From: Fremontodendron californicum
Taxonomy: Eukaryota > Streptophyta > Magnoliopsida > Malvales > Malvaceae
Length of the DNA stretch: 64,000 nucleotides
Direction of reading: 5' to 3'
Assembly: GCA_030761205.1 (NCBI GenBank)
Contig: JAULJL010000040.1
Span: 12,280,103-12,344,102, forward strand
Shown here: one piece after another, positions 60,066 to 64,000 of the stretch
Layout: every line of letters begins with the position of its first letter
How positions within the stretch are numbered: the first letter of the stretch is position 1
Program-made: the position numbers and the translations under genes
The notes under the pieces: model-generated
Database searches by the model: none
What the model saw: only the letters and a program-made list of their open reading frames with translations
Told to the model about the DNA's origin: nothing

Positions 60066-60778
60066 TGTTAGAAATAGCGTGGTAATCCAATAGTAAACAT
60101 TAATTCACAACAAGCAGTCGAAGAAGAAAAAAAAAAGAGAACGCAATATTTTTAAAAGAGAACACAATATTTTTAACGTGATTCAACCTTTCTTAGCCTA
60201 CATCCACGATCCCATGGGGATAACATACTTCATTAGAAAATATTCCATCCCATGGGGATAACATACTTCACTAGAAAATATTCTAACTTGTAACTTTTGC
60301 ACGGATAAAGGTACAAACCTTCTTACAACACACTTGTAGCTTTTACACGAATAAAGCTACAAACCTTCTCCCAATATTATAATTTTTGCACGAATAAAAG
60401 TACAAACATTCATACAAATATTATAACTTTTACACGGATAAAATTATAAACCATCTTTCTAATATTGTAACTTCTGCACGGATAAAATTACAAAACCATC
60501 CTCCCAATATTACGACTCACCACTCATAGAGCCCAATACAACTTCTACTTAAGTGTATAGACCTTCTCTCCCAAAGGGTGGTGGTGATCTTTCTCCAAAG
60601 GCCAAGATTTCCATTTATAAGTAAGCACTGTTCTTGACTCATCAATACTACTCAATGTGGGATTAGAATTCCCCTTTGCTTAACCAATTAATTACTTGAT
60701 TTGGGATGAACACTCCTACTCAATTTGGGACTTGGCTTCCTACTCAACTCAATGTTGGACTTGGATTCAAACTCAACA
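60066..60778. mobile_element. Solo LTR, 713 bp
   Basis: Starts TGTTAGAAATAGCG and ends AACTCAACA, with a perfect 5 bp duplication GTCAG (60061-60065 and 60779-60783). It contains ACGTGATTCAACC, a ~43 bp duplication with CCCATGGGGATAACATACTT (60210-60285) and four or five ~55 bp units of the type TTTTRCACGRATAAARNTACAAACC (60285-60510). It lies just beyond the SOSEKI remnant. Confidence 0.85.
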
Positions 60779-60859
60779 GTCAGCCATATCTTATACAATG
60801 ACATCAAGACAATTGCTGGCCCATTGGCTGGTTAAAAGGTGAAAATTTAGACTTTTGGC

Positions 60860-61091
60860 TAGACCTGATAAGTCGTGTATTCGTGTCGTGTTCGTATTAT
60901 TTTCATGTGTCATAATCGTTTTTAATGTACTATATATTAATATAAATTTTGATACGTTAATAATTCGTGTTATATATATTTTGACATTTTTATATATTAT
61001 ATCGTGTTTATGTTATTTTTCGTGTCGTATCGTATTTTAATTATTTTTTTGATATCGTTTAATTATATCGTATTTAAAATTATCATATCTA
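60860..61091. mobile_element. Non-autonomous hAT-like element
   Basis: Begins TAGACCTGATAAGTCGTG and ends AATTATCATATCTA. Flanks CTTTTGGC (60852-60859) and CTTTTGGT (61092-61099) are an 8 bp duplication with one mismatch. Interior with repeated TCGTGTCGTGTTCGT-like sequence. Confidence 0.8.
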
Positions 61092-61099
61092 CTTTTGGT

Positions 61100-62421
61100 C
61101 ATCCAAGGTGTGGGATTAGCAGCAAATATCAGAGATTTTTTTTTTTTTTAAATAAAAGAAATTCGTTGCTGAATTACAGTTATATATACAGGTTAAATAT
61201 TGTCTCATTGTCTGCAACCCCTATTATATATACAGGCTTAGCTTTGCCAAGTGCCAAGGTTCGGCCTGATTAGTACTCACAGGCTTGCAGGCCCGCAGCT
61301 TCTTCACGGTAACAGGCTTAATTTTATTTTTTCTGGTACAAGAAAGGATATTATAACTCGGACGGTTGAACCTAAAACTTTTATCTTTATCTCACATGTC
61401 TTCACTCTTATTAATTAGACTTAGGGTGGGGTGGAATTTTTTTTTTTTTGGGGGATTTCCCCCATCGAAATGCATGGAAGGGGTAATTCTTTCTTTACCT
61501 TTTTTCATTATTTTTTATTTTTTATTTTTTTTTAATTTTAATTTTTTAAATTATTATTTAATATAAATATAATTTTTAATTATTATTTAATATAAATATA
61601 ATTTTAATATAAATAAATTTTTAATAATTTATTATATATATACACATTTTAATCTAATATCCTTAATGATAATTTACTTTTTAACATAAATATATTTTTT
61701 AATTATTATTTAATATAAATATAATTTTAATATATATTTTATTATTTCATATAAATATATTTTTAATTATTTATTATATATATACACATTTTAATCTAAT
61801 GTCCTTAATTATTATTTTTCTTTCTCACTATAATTCATCTCACCGTCGCCGCTGCGTTTGAATCCAAATACATATCTCACCGCTGATTTTAATCTCACCG
61901 CTATAGTATCCAATCTTACTTCCACCTCTATTTTTAATCTTATCGAAATCAATCTCACCGTCCATCCAAATTGACTTTTATTAATAGCATTTAAAAAATA
62001 AAATAAAATTCATGCTTGTTTTTGACTTTCATGTGATGCATGCTGTCATTGACTTTCTATCCCAATTATACGCACGCATCATGCACATGATTTGCGTCTT
62101 CATCTTAAAATTTTCATGAATATTTAGCCACTTATTTTTATAAAAAAAAAAATGCAAAATACGATGGTTTTGTTATAGGGATCCATAACATTCATTAAAG
62201 TCTACATTAATAACTAAATTTTGATAAAATATTAAGTCAAAACTGATTATCACTTTTTCATTTTCATGTCTTAGAGTGATCTTGTTTAGACATGCTAAAT
62301 TTATATATATATTTTTCATGCTTCCCCTTCCATTAAGTTCTCATTTGCACATGTATCTTAAAGTTTCTAACCTTGTGCTGGCTGGGACTGGCTAGTAAAT
62401 TATACATTTTTAAAATTAAGA
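61100..62421. other. AT-rich DNA with a ~130 bp tandem duplication
   Basis: Two similar units at about 61555-61680 and 61695-61820 share TTAATTATTATTTAATATAA and ATATATATACACATTTTAAT. Near 61420-61480 and 61840-61975 there is CCCCATCGAAATGCATGG- and CTCACCGCT-type sequence that looks like the ends of a decayed MITE. No gene seen. Confidence 0.5.
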
Positions 62422-62951
62422 GGGTAATTTACATTCTGGATCACTGAATTTAATATTAACTTTTATGTAGGTCACAAACTTTTAATTTTATCAAATTACA
62501 TCACTGAACTTCTACTATTAACAAATTACATCACTGAACTCTGTTAAGTAAGTCTAACGAAAAACTTACTCAACATGCATACATGACTTATTAGGCAATA
62601 GAAACACTAATTTCCCTAATAATTTACTCAAATGGAAGCTTTGAGAAAATCCTAAAAGAAATTTGATCGACAAAACCATTTGTTTTCCTTTCTAAAATGG
62701 ATCACACAATGCCAGTATGATTTTTTTTTTATACCTAAAATGCCAGCTAGACATTATATTGATGAGATGTAAAAAATAAGCCATGTATGCATGTTGAATC
62801 AACTTTTTCGTTAGAATTACTTAACTGATTTAACATAAGTGACCTAATTTATTAATAATAGAAGTTCAGTGATGTAGTTTGATAAAATTAAAAATTTATG
62901 ACCTACATGAAAGTTTATGCTAAGTTTAAAGACTCATAACGTAAATTATCC
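62422..62951. mobile_element. Mutator-type MITE with long inverted arms
   Basis: Left end GGGTAATTTACATTCTGGAT and right end ACGTAAATTATCC are inverted, and the arms (ATGTAGGTCA..., ACATCACTGAACTT) pair over much of the element. Flanks AAATTAAGA (62413-62421) and AAATTAAGG (62952-62960) are a 9 bp duplication with one mismatch. 530 bp. Confidence 0.8.
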
Positions 62952-62960
62952 AAATTAAGG

Positions 62961-64000
62961 TGTAATCATAAAACATATGAATGATGACTTAAAAAAACCT
63001 TTTGCATTAATCGCTTGAAATTTTTATTTTGGAATAGATTTGTTAAAGGATCGGATTACATTTTCAATCCGTATTAGGTCGGATCTAGACAAATATATAT
63101 TTTTTAATTCAGGCTGTTTCAGTCTGGCTTGAATTATTGTTCATCAATAAAAAAATATTTTTTATTTAAATTTAATTATAAATATTAATATAAAAATATT
63201 TTTTAATAATTTTATATTATTTTAAATAGTAATATAAACTTTATTTAAGTCGACACTTTTAACTCGAAATTCAACAAGTGACTAGAGACGGGAAGTATTT
63301 TTATTTTTTTTTTCTTTTTGCAAGTGAAGGGCATTTCATTTTCATCACACACTCGGACCATTTTGGCCTACTAAAAGTCAAGAATTTTATAGCATTATTA
63401 TATTGAAACCTTTTTAGATCAGTAATAAGTTATCTTATTTGAATAGAAAGTTAGTATCAAATATAAGTAAATGTTTTGAATAGAAAGTTAGTATCAAATA
63501 TAAGTAAATGATGGATACGTATATGTTTCGATTTTTTTTTTATATATATATATATATATATTTGAAGAATCATTTTTTTTATATTCATGTTCGATTGAAC
63601 ACAAATAATTAAAAAAAAAGAAGAATCCGGCTAAAATATATATAGTTAATGAATCATAAGTCAATGCATCTTATGTTTTCAAAAAAGCTGAGTTTGAATC
63701 CTCTTTTTCAAATAAAACAGAACTGGGCATCAAGGCTTAAATTTCCGTTTCAGAGTTGCAACGCAATACCGAAGCAAGCATCTCATTTTTCATACATTGC
63801 TGGGTAATGTAGTAGTATAATTTATACTTTGCAGACTCCATAACCAAAATTTGGCGCAGATGAAGGATTTGGCAAGTGGATTTGACCGACCCGCAATTAA
63901 TGCAAAACTTGAGAACAAAATGCCGCAAGACGCGAAATCATTTAATATTTGCTTGTGCATGTGACCATCTTTAAAGTACCCAAAATTAAGATCTAAATAA
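62961..64000. other. AT-rich right end; possible edge of another gene
   Basis: Mostly simple AT-rich DNA, with a 42 bp direct duplication at about 63435-63508 (TTTGAATAGAAAGTTAGTATC...) and a (TA)n run at 63541-63561. The last ~300 bp (63720-64000) have a more balanced composition. A minus-strand open frame at 63928-63737 ends YYITQQCMKNEMLASVLRCN...; it might be a terminal exon, but no family is recognised. Confidence 0.35.

Overview
This is AT-rich nuclear DNA from a flowering plant, most likely a eudicot. It has spliced genes with GT-AG introns, plastid-targeted housekeeping enzymes and dense transposon debris. I do not try to name the species. Three protein-coding genes look intact. A plastid aspartate/prephenate aminotransferase (PAT) of ten exons lies at 2669-9152 on the plus strand. 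An intronless J-domain co-chaperone lies at 17533-18015 on the minus strand. A plastid 3-hydroxyacyl-ACP dehydratase (FabZ) of four exons lies at 22337-28000 on the minus strand. A fourth gene, a SOSEKI/DUF966 relative at 57932-59892, is broken and is carried as a pseudogene.

Left third (1-28000): the genes are separated and invaded by small DNA transposons, most with readable target-site duplications (TSDs). PAT intron 7 holds a diverged tandem duplication whose first copy was split by a hAT element. Downstream of PAT is a truncated copia-type element (LTR, primer site, gag remnant). Between PAT and the J-domain gene are two short hAT elements, a tandem-module region at 14158-15540 and an L1-type LINE fragment. 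FabZ intron 3 (4.8 kb) has taken in a 5' LTR plus gag-protease piece of a Ty3-type retrotransposon and copies of one MITE family.

Middle (28107-35205): a 7.1 kb tandem array with a higher-order period near 680 bp begins about 105 bp upstream of the FabZ start codon, so little unique promoter DNA remains. A 299 bp hAT element sits cleanly inside it. A foldback element follows, then AT-rich DNA without recognisable genes.

Right (39527-64000): retrotransposon territory. A 2.5 kb solo LTR (39527-42053) is followed by a complete 12.7 kb non-autonomous LTR retrotransposon (43125-55863). This has nearly identical 3.0 kb LTRs, a 5 bp TSD, a tRNA-Arg primer site typical of the Ogre/Tat lineage on the minus strand, and no pol genes; its interior is largely short tandem repeats. 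It is nested in an older element. After it come a Tourist-like MITE and the SOSEKI pseudogene, itself hit by an Ac-like hAT element, a Mutator-type MITE and a plastid ycf2 fragment. A 713 bp solo LTR and further MITEs complete the window.

PAT (aromatic amino acid supply) and FabZ (fatty acid elongation) both act in plastids but show no direct functional link; their closeness looks like conserved gene order. I found no new enzymatic or defence system. The most notable things are the nested repeat architecture, the satellite abutting FabZ and the hairpin-repeat interior of the large retrotransposon.
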